A stretch of DNA of 64,000 nucleotides from Hyphomicrobiales bacterium (GCA_027483505.1 JAIXUP010000076.1:1-64000); one strand, 5' to 3'. Positions 8,770 through 18,763 are shown, numbered from the stretch's first letter. Made by a program: numbers and translations. Notes: a model not told the origin generated them from the sequence alone.

Positions 8770-11700
8770 GCGCCGTCCTCGCCATCGTCATCGGCGGCAG
8801 CCGACCATTCCTTCACGCGGGCCAGATGATCAAAATCGCCCTCAAAGCGCATGAACTGGGGTGCAAAGCGCGAGATGAACGGACGCTGCCCGTCCAGAAA
8901 GCCCAGAACCATGGTGCGGAAGCCCTCGAGATTCTCGTCCGCCCGCGCGCCAAGCTCATCCGGTTCCGCCACCTCGGCCTGCCTGAGGCCATCGCCGGGC
9001 TTCAGGGTGACATAGGCGGCGCTCGCCACCCTGGCGGGGCCGAAAGCGGGCTGATCCCGGTCCCGGATCGAAGCGAAGCGCCCCAACGGACCGAGAGCCG
9101 CCTCCAGCAGCAATTGCGGCGCAAGGCCGGCCCCGATCTGGTCCTGCGATGGCGTGGCGCCAGACTTGAAATCGATGATGGCGAGGCGCCCATCTCTCAG
9201 TTCCTCCACCCGGTCGGCCCGGGCCGTGAGCCTGACCTCGCTGCCATCGGCAAGACAGATGGGCGCAGCGATGCGGACCTCCGTTCCGATCCGCACCAAG
9301 GCTCCGCGCCGGGCTGTTTCCCACGCGACGATGGCCGGAACAAGCTCGACAAAGCGCGGCCACCAGAAGGCCTCGACATCAGGTTCATCCGCCAGGTCCG
9401 CAAACACCTCCCTGCCGATCTCGATCAGCTTCCCGCCGGGTTCATCGGGCAGTCCTGCAGGCCAGGCGCTGGCGAAGCGCTCCATGACCGTGTGCAGGAG
9501 CATGCCGCGATCGGCCGCGCCAATGTCGATCTGAAGCGGCTCAAGCGGGCTGAGTTCGAGAATGCGGCGGGCATAGATGGCATAGGGATCCCGGTACAGC
9601 GTTTCGACTTCCGTGACGCTGTAGCTGGTTGGCTGCAGGGCGCGGTCAGGCATCGGCCGCGGCCGGCGCGCGGCGGCGATCTGTGCAGGCTGGTCGAGCT
9701 GCCCTGCAATGGCGCCGATTTCCGCGCCGCGCCGCTCGGCGTCATCCCACAGCGCCGGCGGCACAACCGCCTTCAGAACCTGCCAGAAGCGCGACGCCAG
9801 AGCCTCGGCGCCGCCGACCTTCACGGCCCGCGTCAGAATGACCTCGGCGGCGCCGAAGGCCTGGATGAAGTCATGGGCGCTCTGGCCGATGCGGCGCTCG
9901 GGGGATGACAGACCGATTTCGGCCCGCATACCGCGGTTGAGGAAGGGATCGGTCGTCGCCTTCGGGGGCCAGGCGCCTTCGTTGAGGCCGCCGAGAATGA
10001 CCAGATCAGGCGACATCAGGCGGGCCTCGAGCGCGCCAAGGATCTTGACGCGGGGATGCCCGCCCGGATCGGGCTGAATGACGCGCTCCGCCATCAGAGC
10101 ACGGCAGATGCGGGCGAGATCCGCCGTGGTTCCCGGGACCCCCGCCGTGGCCAGCGCGAGATCCTCCAGCATCGTCTGAAGGGCCTGGCCATCCGCTCCG
10201 GTGAAGATCGCACTTTCGCTCTCGCCTGTCCTTGACAGATGATCGAGCACAGAGCCGAGCAGTCCGACCGCCACTCCGAGATCGTCCATGGTCGTAGCAC
10301 CGGCCTGGAGCAGAGCATCCAGTGTGTCGGCCAGGCGCTCAACCAACGTCGCCACATCGCCCAGGTCACGATCGGTCAGACGCTTGCGCGGGACCGGCGC
10401 CCGCGGATCGGCGCGCCGGTCCTGCATCGCCGCCACCGCCCGCCTTAGGCCCTCAAGACCGGCGAAGCGCCTTGCGCCGCGCAGCGCGCCGATCTCAAGC
10501 GCCTGCCGGACGCGCGACATCTCAGCCGCGCCAAAGCCGAGGCGCAGGCGTGGATGGTGCAGCAAGGCAAGAAGGCTGTCCGCGCTGCCTCTGCTGACGG
10601 CAACATCGAGCAGCAAGGACAAGGCCTGGCCGGCCTCGGTGCGCGCGAGGGACTGGCCGGCTGAGTCGGCGACCGCGATGCTCCAGCGGCCAAGCTCCAG
10701 CACCACGCGCTCGGCGAGCGCCCTGTCGGGCGTGACGAGCGCAATGGTCCGTTCCGGCGCGGCCAGCGCCTTCTTGACCGCCAGCGCGATCGCCAGCGCC
10801 TCGAGCCGTTCGTCTGCGGCCGCCACGATCGTGACATCGCCGAAGGCAGCCGCGAGGGCCGACGGCTCAAGCCGCTGGTCCAGGGTCTGCCAGTCCTCGG
10901 CCGCATCGGCGGGGCACAGGGCCTCATGGGCGAGCCGTGCCCTGTTCGTGCCGGACTGCAGCGCCGGCGGCAGCGGTGCGGGCATAAGGCTCCGGACATC
11001 CGATCGTGCGGCCCGCATCTGGCCGAGCAGCTTCAGGAGTTGGGCCTGTGGATGAGACGCAAAGCGGTCGGGCGCGCGCGCGGCGAGGGCTGTGAGCGTG
11101 CGCCAACGATGGTCGGCCATCGCCAGATCGAGGTCAGGCAGGACGACCGCTCCGGCCGGCCGGGAGGCGACGGCGGCCATCAGCCGCGCCGTGGCCGGCA
11201 TCGAGCCGGTCGAGCCGGCCACGATCACCGGATCAGACGTGGTCGCGGCAGCCAGACGGTCGGCCTGATCCTGCAGTCGCCTGTTGCGCCAGGCGATCGG
11301 GTCGACCTCGCCGCGCTCGTCGAGGATCTGTGGCCAATGCTCGCCGAGAATTGCCAGGAAGCGCGCCGTCAGTTGCCAGAGTTCGTCAAAGCGCGCGGCG
11401 TCGAGGCCAAGAAGCGCCGCATAGGGCACGCCCTCGGCCTGCATCGCATCGAGAAGGCTGGCGAGATCCTGCGCCAGCGCGAAGGCCGTGCCCAGCGATG
11501 ATGCCGCCATCCCGCCGCCCGCCACACCCTCGGCCAGCAATTCGGCGTCGCGTGACCGGCTGGCTGCGAGGATCTGGCGGGCCAGCAGCATCCGGCGCGT
11601 CAACGGATGGATGGGCAGGCGTGCGTCGCCCGCCGCATCGGAGAGGGAGGACGGGTCGAGAATGTCCTGCAGTTCCGCTTCCGCGGGATCGCCGAGCGGC

Positions 11701-11966
11701 ACCAGACGCGGCAGGATCACGGCCTTGCGCCCGCTGCGCCCGACCAGTTCGGAGGCCAGCGCGCGCGCCGCGCGCCGCGTCGGCAGATAGATGGTCAGCC
11801 GCGCCAGCGCTTCGGGCGTCGCGATGGCGACGCCGAGGTCAAGCCTGCCGCTGAGGATGGCTTCCGCCAGCGTCGGCAGGAAAGGGACGCCGGCGGGGAT
11901 CGTGAACAGGTTCGGGCGGGCCCGCACAGCCGCTTCGGGGAAGCGAGGGGGCGCGGCTTCGCTCAT
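8766..11966 (-). CDS. addB: Double-strand break repair protein AddB
   Basis: Partner of AddA, an inactivated helicase-like subunit with a C-terminal nuclease domain. It has 1066 residues from ATG 11966. An upstream open stretch to 12113 exists but runs over murU and lacks family character. The N-terminus (LFTIPAGVPFLPTLAEAIL) matches the start of AddB proteins. Near the C-terminus LAIIDFKSGATPSQDQ gives the PD-(D/E)XK catalytic D and K, preceded by DRVEELRDG. The start overlaps the murU stop (ATGA) and the stop overlaps the addA start. The chain murU-addB-addA is a conserved alphaproteobacterial arrangement. Confidence 0.95.
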   Translation of the reverse strand: MSEAAPPRFPEAAVRARPNLFTIPAGVPFLPTLAEAILSGRLDLGVAIATPEALARLTIYLPTRRAARALASELVGRSGRKAVILPRLVPLGDPAEAELQDILDPSSLSDAAGDARLPIHPLTRRMLLARQILAASRSRDAELLAEGVAGGGMAASSLGTAFALAQDLASLLDAMQAEGVPYAALLGLDAARFDELWQLTARFLAILGEHWPQILDERGEVDPIAWRNRRLQDQADRLAAATTSDPVIVAGSTGSMPATARLMAAVASRPAGAVVLPDLDLAMADHRWRTLTALAARAPDRFASHPQAQLLKLLGQMRAARSDVRSLMPAPLPPALQSGTNRARLAHEALCPADAAEDWQTLDQRLEPSALAAAFGDVTIVAAADERLEALAIALAVKKALAAPERTIALVTPDRALAERVVLELGRWSIAVADSAGQSLARTEAGQALSLLLDVAVSRGSADSLLALLHHPRLRLGFGAAEMSRVRQALEIGALRGARRFAGLEGLRRAVAAMQDRRADPRAPVPRKRLTDRDLGDVATLVERLADTLDALLQAGATTMDDLGVAVGLLGSVLDHLSRTGESESAIFTGADGQALQTMLEDLALATAGVPGTTADLARICRALMAERVIQPDPGGHPRVKILGALEARLMSPDLVILGGLNEGAWPPKATTDPFLNRGMRAEIGLSSPERRIGQSAHDFIQAFGAAEVILTRAVKVGGAEALASRFWQVLKAVVPPALWDDAERRGAEIGAIAGQLDQPAQIAAARRPRPMPDRALQPTSYSVTEVETLYRDPYAIYARRILELSPLEPLQIDIGAADRGMLLHTVMERFASAWPAGLPDEPGGKLIEIGREVFADLADEPDVEAFWWPRFVELVPAIVAWETARRGALVRIGTEVRIAAPICLADGSEVRLTARADRVEELRDGRLAIIDFKSGATPSQDQIGAGLAPQLLLEAALGPLGRFASIRDRDQPAFGPARVASAAYVTLKPGDGLRQAEVAEPDELGARADENLEGFRTMVLGFLDGQRPFISRFAPQFMRFEGDFDHLARVKEWSAAADDDGEDGA

Positions 11967-12700
11967 GCCTGCCCGTGAGCCGACGCCGCAAAGCGCGCTT
12001 CTGCCTCGGGAATGGCGTCCGGCGTGCCGACATGCAGCCATTGCCCCTTCATCGGCTGGCCGAACAGGCGCCGTTCGGCGATCAGGCGGTCGAACAGCAG
12101 GTTCAGGGACCATTTGCCCGCCGGCGCGCCGTCGAGCAGGGACGGCTTCATGATGGCGACGCCGGCATAGATGTGCGGCGCCTGCCCGCTGGCTGTCCGC
12201 CGCGTCAGCGCGCCGTCCCCGGCGCGGTGGAAGTCGCCGGCGCCGTCATAGCCCATCGCCCCGTCGCGGTCGGCCAGCATGAGCAGCATGTCCATGCGCG
12301 CCGGCTCCCAGGCCTGCGCCAGCAGTTTCAGGTTGGACACGCCGCGCTCGACCCAGAGCGAATCGGAGTTGAGATGGAAGAAGGCGTCACGGCCCAGATG
12401 CGGCAGGGCCTTGGTGACGCCCCCGCCGGTCTCGAGGAGCATGGCGCGCTCGTCCGAAATCGTGATGGACGGGTGGGTCCTTCCGGCCAGGTGGCGCTCG
12501 ATCTGGTCGGCGAGATGGTGGACATTGACCACCGCATGGCCGACGCCGATGGCGGCAAGCCGGTCGAGCGCGTGATCAAGCATGGCCTTGCCGCCAATGC
12601 GGACGAGCGGCTTCGGCAAGGTGTCGGTGACTGGGCGCATGCGCTGCCCCAGACCCGCCGCTAGCACCATTGCATGGCCCGGAATCCATCCGCCCGTCAT
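11963..12700 (-). CDS. murU: N-acetylmuramate-1-phosphate uridylyltransferase (MurU-like nucleotidyltransferase)
   Basis: Sugar-1-phosphate nucleotidyltransferase expected to make UDP-MurNAc from MurNAc-1-P in the peptidoglycan recycling bypass of de novo synthesis, which is the route to fosfomycin tolerance described for Pseudomonas AmgK/MurU. The N-terminal signature AMVLAAGLGQRMRPVTD...LPKPLV is complete. It has 245 residues from ATG 12700; a GTG at 12736 would add 12 residues without family character. It sits directly after the TsaE-AmgK fusion, which supplies the kinase of the same pathway, so context supports MurU over a general sugar nucleotidyltransferase. The stop overlaps the addB start (ATGA). 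Confidence 0.88.
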   Translation of the reverse strand: MTGGWIPGHAMVLAAGLGQRMRPVTDTLPKPLVRIGGKAMLDHALDRLAAIGVGHAVVNVHHLADQIERHLAGRTHPSITISDERAMLLETGGGVTKALPHLGRDAFFHLNSDSLWVERGVSNLKLLAQAWEPARMDMLLMLADRDGAMGYDGAGDFHRAGDGALTRRTASGQAPHIYAGVAIMKPSLLDGAPAGKWSLNLLFDRLIAERRLFGQPMKGQWLHVGTPDAIPEAEARFAASAHGQA

Positions 12701-12815
12701 CGCCGTCAGCCCGTTCCGGCGCACCCGCTGCGCCACCGGCCAGAATCATGCGGCCGTGTCAGGCAGTCTAGAGCATTGCGGACGGCGGTGGATACCGGCC
12801 TTGGATGCGTTGAAC

Positions 12816-14384
12816 TCAGCCCGGCTCAAAAAGACGCGGCAGATGGGTCTCGTACCAGCCCTTGAGGCCGGCGAGTGCCGGATGCGCGAGGTCGCGGCGG
12901 AGATAGCCCTCGATGCGGGGCAGATGCCTCAGATAGGCAGGTTTGCCGTCGCGCTTGTCGAGACGGGCGAAGATGCCGAGGATCTTGGTGTTGCGCTGCG
13001 CGCCCATGATCGCATAGGCGGTGGCGAAGGCGGCCAGGTCGAAGTCCGGATCCTGGGCGCGCCGCGCGGCGGCATAACGCGACAGAACCCGCATCTCGAG
13101 AGCGGGGTCGACATCGACGCGGGCGTCCTGCCCCAGCGAGACGACATCATAGGCCGGATGGCCCATGACGGCGTCCTGAAAATCGATCAGGCCCATCCGC
13201 CGCAGGCCCGATCGCTCCGGCAACCAGATCAGGTTCGGCGAATGATAGTCGCGCAGGACCCAGGTCCGCTGTCCGGCCAGCAGTGTCTCGAACAGCGGCA
13301 TCCAGTGGCGCGCGAACTCGGCGCGGGCGACCTGCGCAAGCGCAGTGCCGGCAATGTGCGGCACATACCAGTCGAGCAGAAGCTCCGTCTCGATGGACAG
13401 CGCCTCCAGGTCATAATCCGGGATAAGGTGCTCGCGGCCGTCGGTGACGGGCAGGATGGTCGGCAGCGGCCGCGCATGGATTGCCGCCAGAACCTCGGCA
13501 GCGACATCATAGCGTTCGGCGACGGGACGACCATCCTCCAGAACGCTGCCCGAACCCAGATCCTCGATCAGGAGCAGGCCGTTGGCCAGATCGCTGGCGA
13601 TGATCTCCGGCGCGGAGAGATCGAGCGCCCGCAAGCCCCTGTCCATCGCAACGAAAGCGTCGACCCGTTCGGCCAGCCGGGCGATGGCGCTGTAGGGCTT
13701 GCCGGCGCGGATCGGCGGGCCGTCGGCTCGCGCCGGCGAGATCATCAGGATGGCCGTTTCGCCATTGGGGCGGACCAGCCGCTCATAGGCGCGGGTCGAT
13801 GCGTCGCCGAGCATGTGGACCCGCGTGGCGTTGCCCCAGCCGGCCGCATCGATCAGCTTGCGGGCCCCGAGGGTCAGCCCCAGACGGTCGGCCCAGCTTG
13901 CGCCGGGCAGCAGCGTGACCGTGCGCTCTTCATCGCCGCCGGCCGGGTTGAGGGCAAAGACGATGTCGAGACGCCTGTCGGCGTCGATGAAGTCGCCGCC
14001 GCGGTCAGGCCATTCGATCAGGCTGATGGCGCCGTCCATCGCCTCGACGAGGCCAAGCTCGGCCAGTTCGGCGCCGCTGCGCAGGCGGTAGAGATCGGCA
14101 TGCAGGACTTCGCCGCGCGGGGTCGCGTAGGCCTGCATCAGGGTGAAGGTCGGGCTCGGCGCCTCCAGCGCCGGATCATGGGCCAGCTGCCGGATCAGAG
14201 CCCGCGCGAAAGTGCTCTTGCCTGCGCCGAGATCCCCGGACAGGGCGATGGCGTCACCCGGACGGACGATGCCCGCGATATCCTCCGCCAACTGCCGCGT
14301 TTCATGCTCGGCCGTGAAGGACAGGCTCCACGAGCGCTTGATGGCGCGATTGAGGGATCGTCCGAAGGCCGCCGGATCACTCAT
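12816..14384 (-). CDS. tsaE: Fusion of TsaE (t6A tRNA ATPase) and AmgK-like MurNAc/GlcNAc kinase
   Basis: Two-domain protein of 522 residues. Residues about 20-165 are TsaE, the ATPase of the threonylcarbamoyl-adenosine (t6A) tRNA modification complex, with P-loop SGDLGAGKSTFARALI and later HADLYRL and LIEWPDRGG. Residues about 180-515 are an aminoglycoside-phosphotransferase-like kinase with the Brenner-type loop LRDYHSPNLIW and the metal site LIDFQDAVMGHPAYD. This matches AmgK, which phosphorylates MurNAc at C1 for MurU, encoded next. The fusion is known in Hyphomicrobiales. The ATG at 14384 follows the DivL-like gene by 18 bases, so the genes are probably cotranscribed. Confidence 0.93.
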   Translation of the reverse strand: MSDPAAFGRSLNRAIKRSWSLSFTAEHETRQLAEDIAGIVRPGDAIALSGDLGAGKSTFARALIRQLAHDPALEAPSPTFTLMQAYATPRGEVLHADLYRLRSGAELAELGLVEAMDGAISLIEWPDRGGDFIDADRRLDIVFALNPAGGDEERTVTLLPGASWADRLGLTLGARKLIDAAGWGNATRVHMLGDASTRAYERLVRPNGETAILMISPARADGPPIRAGKPYSAIARLAERVDAFVAMDRGLRALDLSAPEIIASDLANGLLLIEDLGSGSVLEDGRPVAERYDVAAEVLAAIHARPLPTILPVTDGREHLIPDYDLEALSIETELLLDWYVPHIAGTALAQVARAEFARHWMPLFETLLAGQRTWVLRDYHSPNLIWLPERSGLRRMGLIDFQDAVMGHPAYDVVSLGQDARVDVDPALEMRVLSRYAAARRAQDPDFDLAAFATAYAIMGAQRNTKILGIFARLDKRDGKPAYLRHLPRIEGYLRRDLAHPALAGLKGWYETHLPRLFEPG

Positions 14385-14402
14385 GGCGCTACAGCCCCGT
14401 TG

Positions 14403-16985
14403 TCACTCGGCCGCATCGGACAGCGTCGGGCGGCTGACCGGGATGCGGCAGGTGACGACGGTTCCCTCGCCCGTTCTGGACATGATCTCGACGGTGCCGC
14501 CATGCAGCGAGACAAAGGAGCGGACGATGGCGAGGCCAAGGCCGATGCCCCGGTGACGCGACCCCAGCGTGTGGGTCTGGAACCGGTCGAACACCCGTTC
14601 CTTGATGTCCGGCGGAATGCCGCGGCCATTGTCGATCACACGGAAGACGATGTCCGGACCCGAGCGCTCGGCCTCGACCACGACCGTCTGGCCCTTCTGC
14701 GAGAAGCCGATGGCGTTGGACAGGAGATTGTAAAGCGCCTGCCGCAGACGCTTGGCGTCGCAGACGATCGCCCCGAGGCCCGGAGCGATCTCCTGCTTGA
14801 GCGTGATCCCCGTCTCGGCCAGACGTTCCTCCAGACCGCGGGCCGCGCCGGCCACGAGATCGGCCACATCGGTCTCGGCCAGTTCAAGCACGAGCTCGTC
14901 ATTGTCGATCGAGGCAAGATCGAGAATGTCGTTGATGATGGTCAGGAGCGTGCCGGACGAGCGCAGGATGAGCTGGGCGTATTCGCGCTGGCGCGGGTTG
15001 AGCGGGCCGGCGATCTCTTCGCCGATCAGCTGGGCGAAGCCGATGATCGTCGTCAGCGGCGAGCGCAGCGCATAGGAGACATGGTGGACGAAGTTGTCGC
15101 GCAGCCGCGCCGCCATTTCCAGCGCCTCGTTGCGCTCGGTCAGGGCCCGTTCGACGTTCACATTGTCGGTCACATCCGCGAATGTCAGCAATGATGCACC
15201 ATCCGGAAGCGGTGCCAGGGCGCAATCGACCACCGAGCCGTCCTGCCGCGTCATGCGCGAGGCATGGTCCTCGCGCCGGTCGCGCACGCCGACAATGGCC
15301 CCGCGCAGCATGTCCCAGGCCTCCGGGGAGGGGGAGAGCAGCTGGCAAAGCGCCAGAACGTCGTCGACATGGGGGTGGTCGACCAGGAACTTCGGCGAGA
15401 GCTTCCACATCGACGCAAAGGCCGGGTTGCTCAGCTTGAGCCGCCCGTCGGAGCCGAACACCGCGACGCCCTCGCGCAAGCCATCGAGCGTCTCGCGCTG
15501 GGTGCGGGAGAGCGCGTTGACCTTCGATTCAAGCGAGAAGCGTTCGGTGGCGTCATCGAAGAGATGGATCACGCCGCCTTGCGGATTGGGACTTGTCGTG
15601 ACCTGGATGGCGCGACCATCGGGCAGGTACCACCAGTCCTCGCTCGTCTCGAGCGCGGTATAGGCCTTCAGCCGTTCGGATTTCCAGTCCTTGTAGGCGC
15701 CGGCCTCGGGAAGACGGCGGGCCGTGCGCAGCCGGTCAAGAATTTCGCCGTCGGTCGGCATCGTGTCGAGCCAGGCTGGATCAAGCGACCAGAGCTTTTC
15801 ATAGGCAAGGTTGCGGTAGGCGATGCGCTGGCGCGAATCAAATGCGGCCACGGCCGTGGGCAGCCGGTCGAGAACCTTGACATGGGCGTCCATCTGCCGC
15901 GCCAGATCGGCCCTGACGGCTTCCGTCTCGCTGACATCGATGGCCTGGCCGGCGAAGCCGTCGGCGGCCCGTGCCTCGCGCACGTCGAGGAACAGGCGCT
16001 GGCCGCTGACCACTGTCGGCGCCCGGCTGTGAAACATCTCGCCGCGCCGGCGGGCCAGCGCAGCTCGCTCCCGCTCCTCGCGATCCATCAGCTCTGCCCC
16101 TGCCTTGACCGCCGCCTGCGGCGAGGCGGCCTCGACAGCCTGCGCGTAGGCGGCGTTGACCCAGATCAGCCTTCCATCCCTGTCGCGCAGCCAGGCCGGG
16201 GAGTTGCTGATGTTCATCAACCCGGTCAGCCGCTCGTTGAGCAGCTTGAGCTCATCACGCTCTGCCGCAGCCTCGATCAAGGCGCGCCGTGTCTGCGACA
16301 CGTCGCGCAGATGCAGCACTGCGCGGCCGGTGACAGCACGGCCGCGCGCCTCCACGATGCGGCCGTCACGGGTCGACAGCCCCATGTCGAACGGCTCGCC
16401 CCTGGCCTTGAGCGCATCGACCGCGTCGCCGAGCGGCTTGACCTGCTCTGACACAACCCAGGATCCAAAGGCCAGCGGAGAGAGCCGTCCGGCATTGTGC
16501 AGCAGAAACTCACCAGCGCCCGTGATCACAGCCTTGGCGGAGGGCGCGGCCCAGCTGATGACGACCTGGTCATCGGTCTGCCCGAAAACCTCGGCCTGCT
16601 CCGCCCGCGCAATGGTCTGGTTGAGTTCCGCCGCAAGGGCCTGCTCGCGCGCAGTCCAGCGCGAGCGCTCCCGGATATAGAGAACTGCGGTGGTGGCAGC
16701 GAAAACACCCAGTCCGATCACCATCGACAGGCCAAATGCGCTGACCGCATCGGGGCCGATCTGGCGAAGCTGGTCGAACCCGGTAGCCTTTGCGGTGGAG
16801 GCGAAGCAGAGCGAGGCAAGGCCCGCGGAACTGCCGAGCAGCCTGCGCCTCGTGCCGACGCTGGCCTGTGCCCTGTCCTGATGGTGCCTCGCGCCCCGCA
16901 TTTCGATCGCAGCCGCTTCTTCTCGGTTGGGTGGACGTGCGGTCGGCGATGCCAGCAGCCCCGGCGACACCGGAGCCATTGCCAT
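14403..16985 (-). CDS. divL: PAS-domain histidine-kinase-like protein, DivL-type (Tyr at the phosphoacceptor site)
   Basis: Membrane-anchored cell-cycle signalling protein with several PAS-like segments (for example AWLRDRDGRLIWVNAAYAQ and LSNPAFASMWKL). A HisKA-like dimerisation helix and an intact HATPase follow (NLLSNAIGFS, DNGRGIP, GIGLGLAIV). The position that should be His in H-E/A-L-R-S/T-P-L is Tyr: HHVSYALRSPLTT, codon TAT at 15072-15074. This is the hallmark of Caulobacter DivL, which regulates CckA. One membrane helix lies near the N-terminus (FGLSMVIGLGVFAATTAVLY). The start is uncertain: the frame is open to 17090, no good ribosome site is visible, and ATG 16985 or 16979 are plausible. 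It lies between ahcY and tsaE. Confidence 0.82.
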   Translation of the reverse strand: MAMAPVSPGLLASPTARPPNREEAAAIEMRGARHHQDRAQASVGTRRRLLGSSAGLASLCFASTAKATGFDQLRQIGPDAVSAFGLSMVIGLGVFAATTAVLYIRERSRWTAREQALAAELNQTIARAEQAEVFGQTDDQVVISWAAPSAKAVITGAGEFLLHNAGRLSPLAFGSWVVSEQVKPLGDAVDALKARGEPFDMGLSTRDGRIVEARGRAVTGRAVLHLRDVSQTRRALIEAAAERDELKLLNERLTGLMNISNSPAWLRDRDGRLIWVNAAYAQAVEAASPQAAVKAGAELMDREERERAALARRRGEMFHSRAPTVVSGQRLFLDVREARAADGFAGQAIDVSETEAVRADLARQMDAHVKVLDRLPTAVAAFDSRQRIAYRNLAYEKLWSLDPAWLDTMPTDGEILDRLRTARRLPEAGAYKDWKSERLKAYTALETSEDWWYLPDGRAIQVTTSPNPQGGVIHLFDDATERFSLESKVNALSRTQRETLDGLREGVAVFGSDGRLKLSNPAFASMWKLSPKFLVDHPHVDDVLALCQLLSPSPEAWDMLRGAIVGVRDRREDHASRMTRQDGSVVDCALAPLPDGASLLTFADVTDNVNVERALTERNEALEMAARLRDNFVHHVSYALRSPLTTIIGFAQLIGEEIAGPLNPRQREYAQLILRSSGTLLTIINDILDLASIDNDELVLELAETDVADLVAGAARGLEERLAETGITLKQEIAPGLGAIVCDAKRLRQALYNLLSNAIGFSQKGQTVVVEAERSGPDIVFRVIDNGRGIPPDIKERVFDRFQTHTLGSRHRGIGLGLAIVRSFVSLHGGTVEIMSRTGEGTVVTCRIPVSRPTLSDAAE

Positions 16986-17154
16986 CACGCACGCCCACAG
17001 GAGGGAACTGTTCGACCCGGAACCACGCCACGCCAACGGCACGCCACACACGAACCCCGGCGCATGCGCCGGACCCGCCGTCCGAATCACCCGAACACAC
17101 TAACCAGCCTTCGATTCCGCCGGGAAGTGGTTAAAGCGCGGTAAACATGACGAC

Positions 17155-17181
17155 GGCCGCCGCCCCTCAGGGGCAGCGGCC
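17155..17181. repeat. 27-bp interrupted palindrome between ahcY and divL
   Basis: Outer arms GGCCGC/GCGGCC and inner arms CCCC/GGGG around a TCA loop, with a symmetric 2-base mismatch. It lies about 50 bases after the ahcY stop. Neither side has a clean T-tract directly after the stem, so it is a weak terminator candidate or an mRNA-processing hairpin. Confidence 0.45.
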
Positions 17182-17232
17182 GCGCGAAAAACCATATCTG
17201 GTGTCAGGGGCCGAAAAAGTCCCCAGATGTTG

Positions 17233-18639
17233 TCAGTAGCGGTAGTGGTCGGGCTTGAACGGACCCTTTTCCGGCACGCCAATATAATCGGCCTGCTCCT
17301 TGCTCATCCTGGTCAGCTTCACGCCGATCTTTTCGAGGTGGAACATGGCGACCATTTCGTCGAGATGCTTTGGCAGCGTGTAGACCTTGCGCTCGTACTT
17401 GCCGGGGTTGGTCCACAGTTCGATCTGCGCGAGCGTCTGGTTCGAGAACGAGGCCGACATCACGAAGGACGGGTGGCCCATGGCGTTGCCGAGGTTCACG
17501 AGGCGGCCTTCCGAAAGCAGGATGATGCGGTTGCCCTTCGGAAACTCGATTTCGTCGACCTGCGGCTTGACGTTGTTCCACTTGAAGTTCTTGAGGCCCG
17601 AGACCTGGATCTCGTTGTCGAAGTGGCCGATGTTGCAGACGATCGCCCGGTCCTTCATGGCGCGCATGTGGTCGACCGTGATAATGTCCTTGTTGCCGGT
17701 CGCGGTGACATAGATGTCGGCGCGCGGGAGGGCGTCCTCGATGGTGCAGACCTCATAGCCTTCCATGGCGGCCTGCAACGCGCAGATCGGATCGACTTCC
17801 GAGACCAGAACGCGCGCGCCGGCCTGGCGCAGGGACGCCGCCGAGCCCTTGCCGACATCGCCGAAGCCGGCGACGAAGGCGACCTTGCCGGCCATCATCA
17901 CGTCGGTGCCGCGGCGGATGGCGTCCACGAGCGACTCGCGGCAGCCATAGAGATTGTCGAACTTCGACTTGGTGACGGCGTCATTGACGTTGATCGCCGG
18001 GAACAGGAGCTTGCCCTGCTCGGCCAGCTTGTAAAGGCGGTGCACGCCGGTCGTCGTCTCTTCCGACACGCCCTTGATGGCTGCCGCCACTTCGGCGAAC
18101 CAGCCCTTGGGCTTGTCCTTGAGCAGCTTCCGGATCAGCGCGAAGAAGATTACTTCTTCATCGGACTCCGGCTTGTCGAGGAAGGCCGTGTCGCCCTGCT
18201 CGGCCTTGAGGCCGTAATGCACGAGCATGGTGGCGTCGCCGCCATCATCGAGGATCATGTTCGGCGTGCCGCCGCCATGCCAGTCGAACAGCTTGGCGGT
18301 GTAGTCCCAGTACTCGTTCAGGGTTTCGCCCTTGTAGGCGAAGACCGGGATGCCGGCGGCGGCGATCGCGGCCGCGGCGTGGTCCTGCGTCGAGAAGATG
18401 TTGCACGAGACCCAGCGGATGTCGGCGCCGAGCGCCTTCAGCGTCTCGATCAGCACGGCGGTCTGAATCGTCATGTGCAGCGAGCCGGCGATGCGCGCGC
18501 CCTTCAGCGGCTGCGCCTTGCCATAGGCTTCGCGGATGGCCATCAGGCCCGGCATCTCGGTTTCGGCGAGGTCGATTTCCTTGCGCCCGAAGGCGGCCAG
18601 CGAAATGTCCTTGACGATGTAGTCGGTGAAAATGGCCAT
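17233..18639 (-). CDS. ahcY: Adenosylhomocysteinase (S-adenosylhomocysteine hydrolase)
   Basis: NAD-dependent reversible cleavage of S-adenosylhomocysteine to homocysteine and adenosine, which drains the product inhibitor of methyltransferases. It has 468 residues from ATG 18639 ([15 protein letters not shown]), the usual bacterial length; the frame is open to 18747 but upstream residues are not family-like. Visible motifs include [16 protein letters not shown], the Rossmann glycine motif [17 protein letters not shown], and the C-terminus ending KPDHYRY, which is diagnostic. GAGGAC precedes the start. A perfect palindrome at 18744-18763 lies about 105 bases upstream, between ptsH and ahcY, so ahcY probably has its own regulated promoter. 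Confidence 0.98.
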   Translation of the reverse strand: MAIFTDYIVKDISLAAFGRKEIDLAETEMPGLMAIREAYGKAQPLKGARIAGSLHMTIQTAVLIETLKALGADIRWVSCNIFSTQDHAAAAIAAAGIPVFAYKGETLNEYWDYTAKLFDWHGGGTPNMILDDGGDATMLVHYGLKAEQGDTAFLDKPESDEEVIFFALIRKLLKDKPKGWFAEVAAAIKGVSEETTTGVHRLYKLAEQGKLLFPAINVNDAVTKSKFDNLYGCRESLVDAIRRGTDVMMAGKVAFVAGFGDVGKGSAASLRQAGARVLVSEVDPICALQAAMEGYEVCTIEDALPRADIYVTATGNKDIITVDHMRAMKDRAIVCNIGHFDNEIQVSGLKNFKWNNVKPQVDEIEFPKGNRIILLSEGRLVNLGNAMGHPSFVMSASFSNQTLAQIELWTNPGKYERKVYTLPKHLDEMVAMFHLEKIGVKLTRMSKEQADYIGVPEKGPFKPDHYRY

Positions 18640-18743
18640 GATGTCCTCGTTGGCGTCGGAAACGGAAAAGCGCAGACCACGCGGGTTCACCCATGCGGCA
18701 TTGCGGGGGCCTTTACCATGAGCTCCGAAGCGAAGCAATAAAG

Positions 18744-18763
18744 ACATAAAGATTTCTTTATGT
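18744..18763. promoter_or_regulatory. Perfect palindrome upstream of ahcY, candidate operator
   Basis: Two 8-base arms, ACATAAAG and CTTTATGT, separated by ATTT, in an AT-rich patch between the ptsH stop (18786) and the ahcY start (18639). An outer imperfect repeat (CGAAGC at 18731, GCTTCG at 18764) flanks it. From memory, CATAAAG-type palindromes precede methionine-cycle genes in Hyphomicrobiales and are assigned to an ArsR-family, SAH-sensing repressor (SahR-like). That assignment is recalled, not checked. Confidence 0.6.

Noticed and set aside
12582-15194. Open frame of 870 codons crossing murU, tsaE/amgK and divL on the opposite strand
   Set aside because: It spans three real genes and their gaps, which no true gene would do; the composition is shadow-like.
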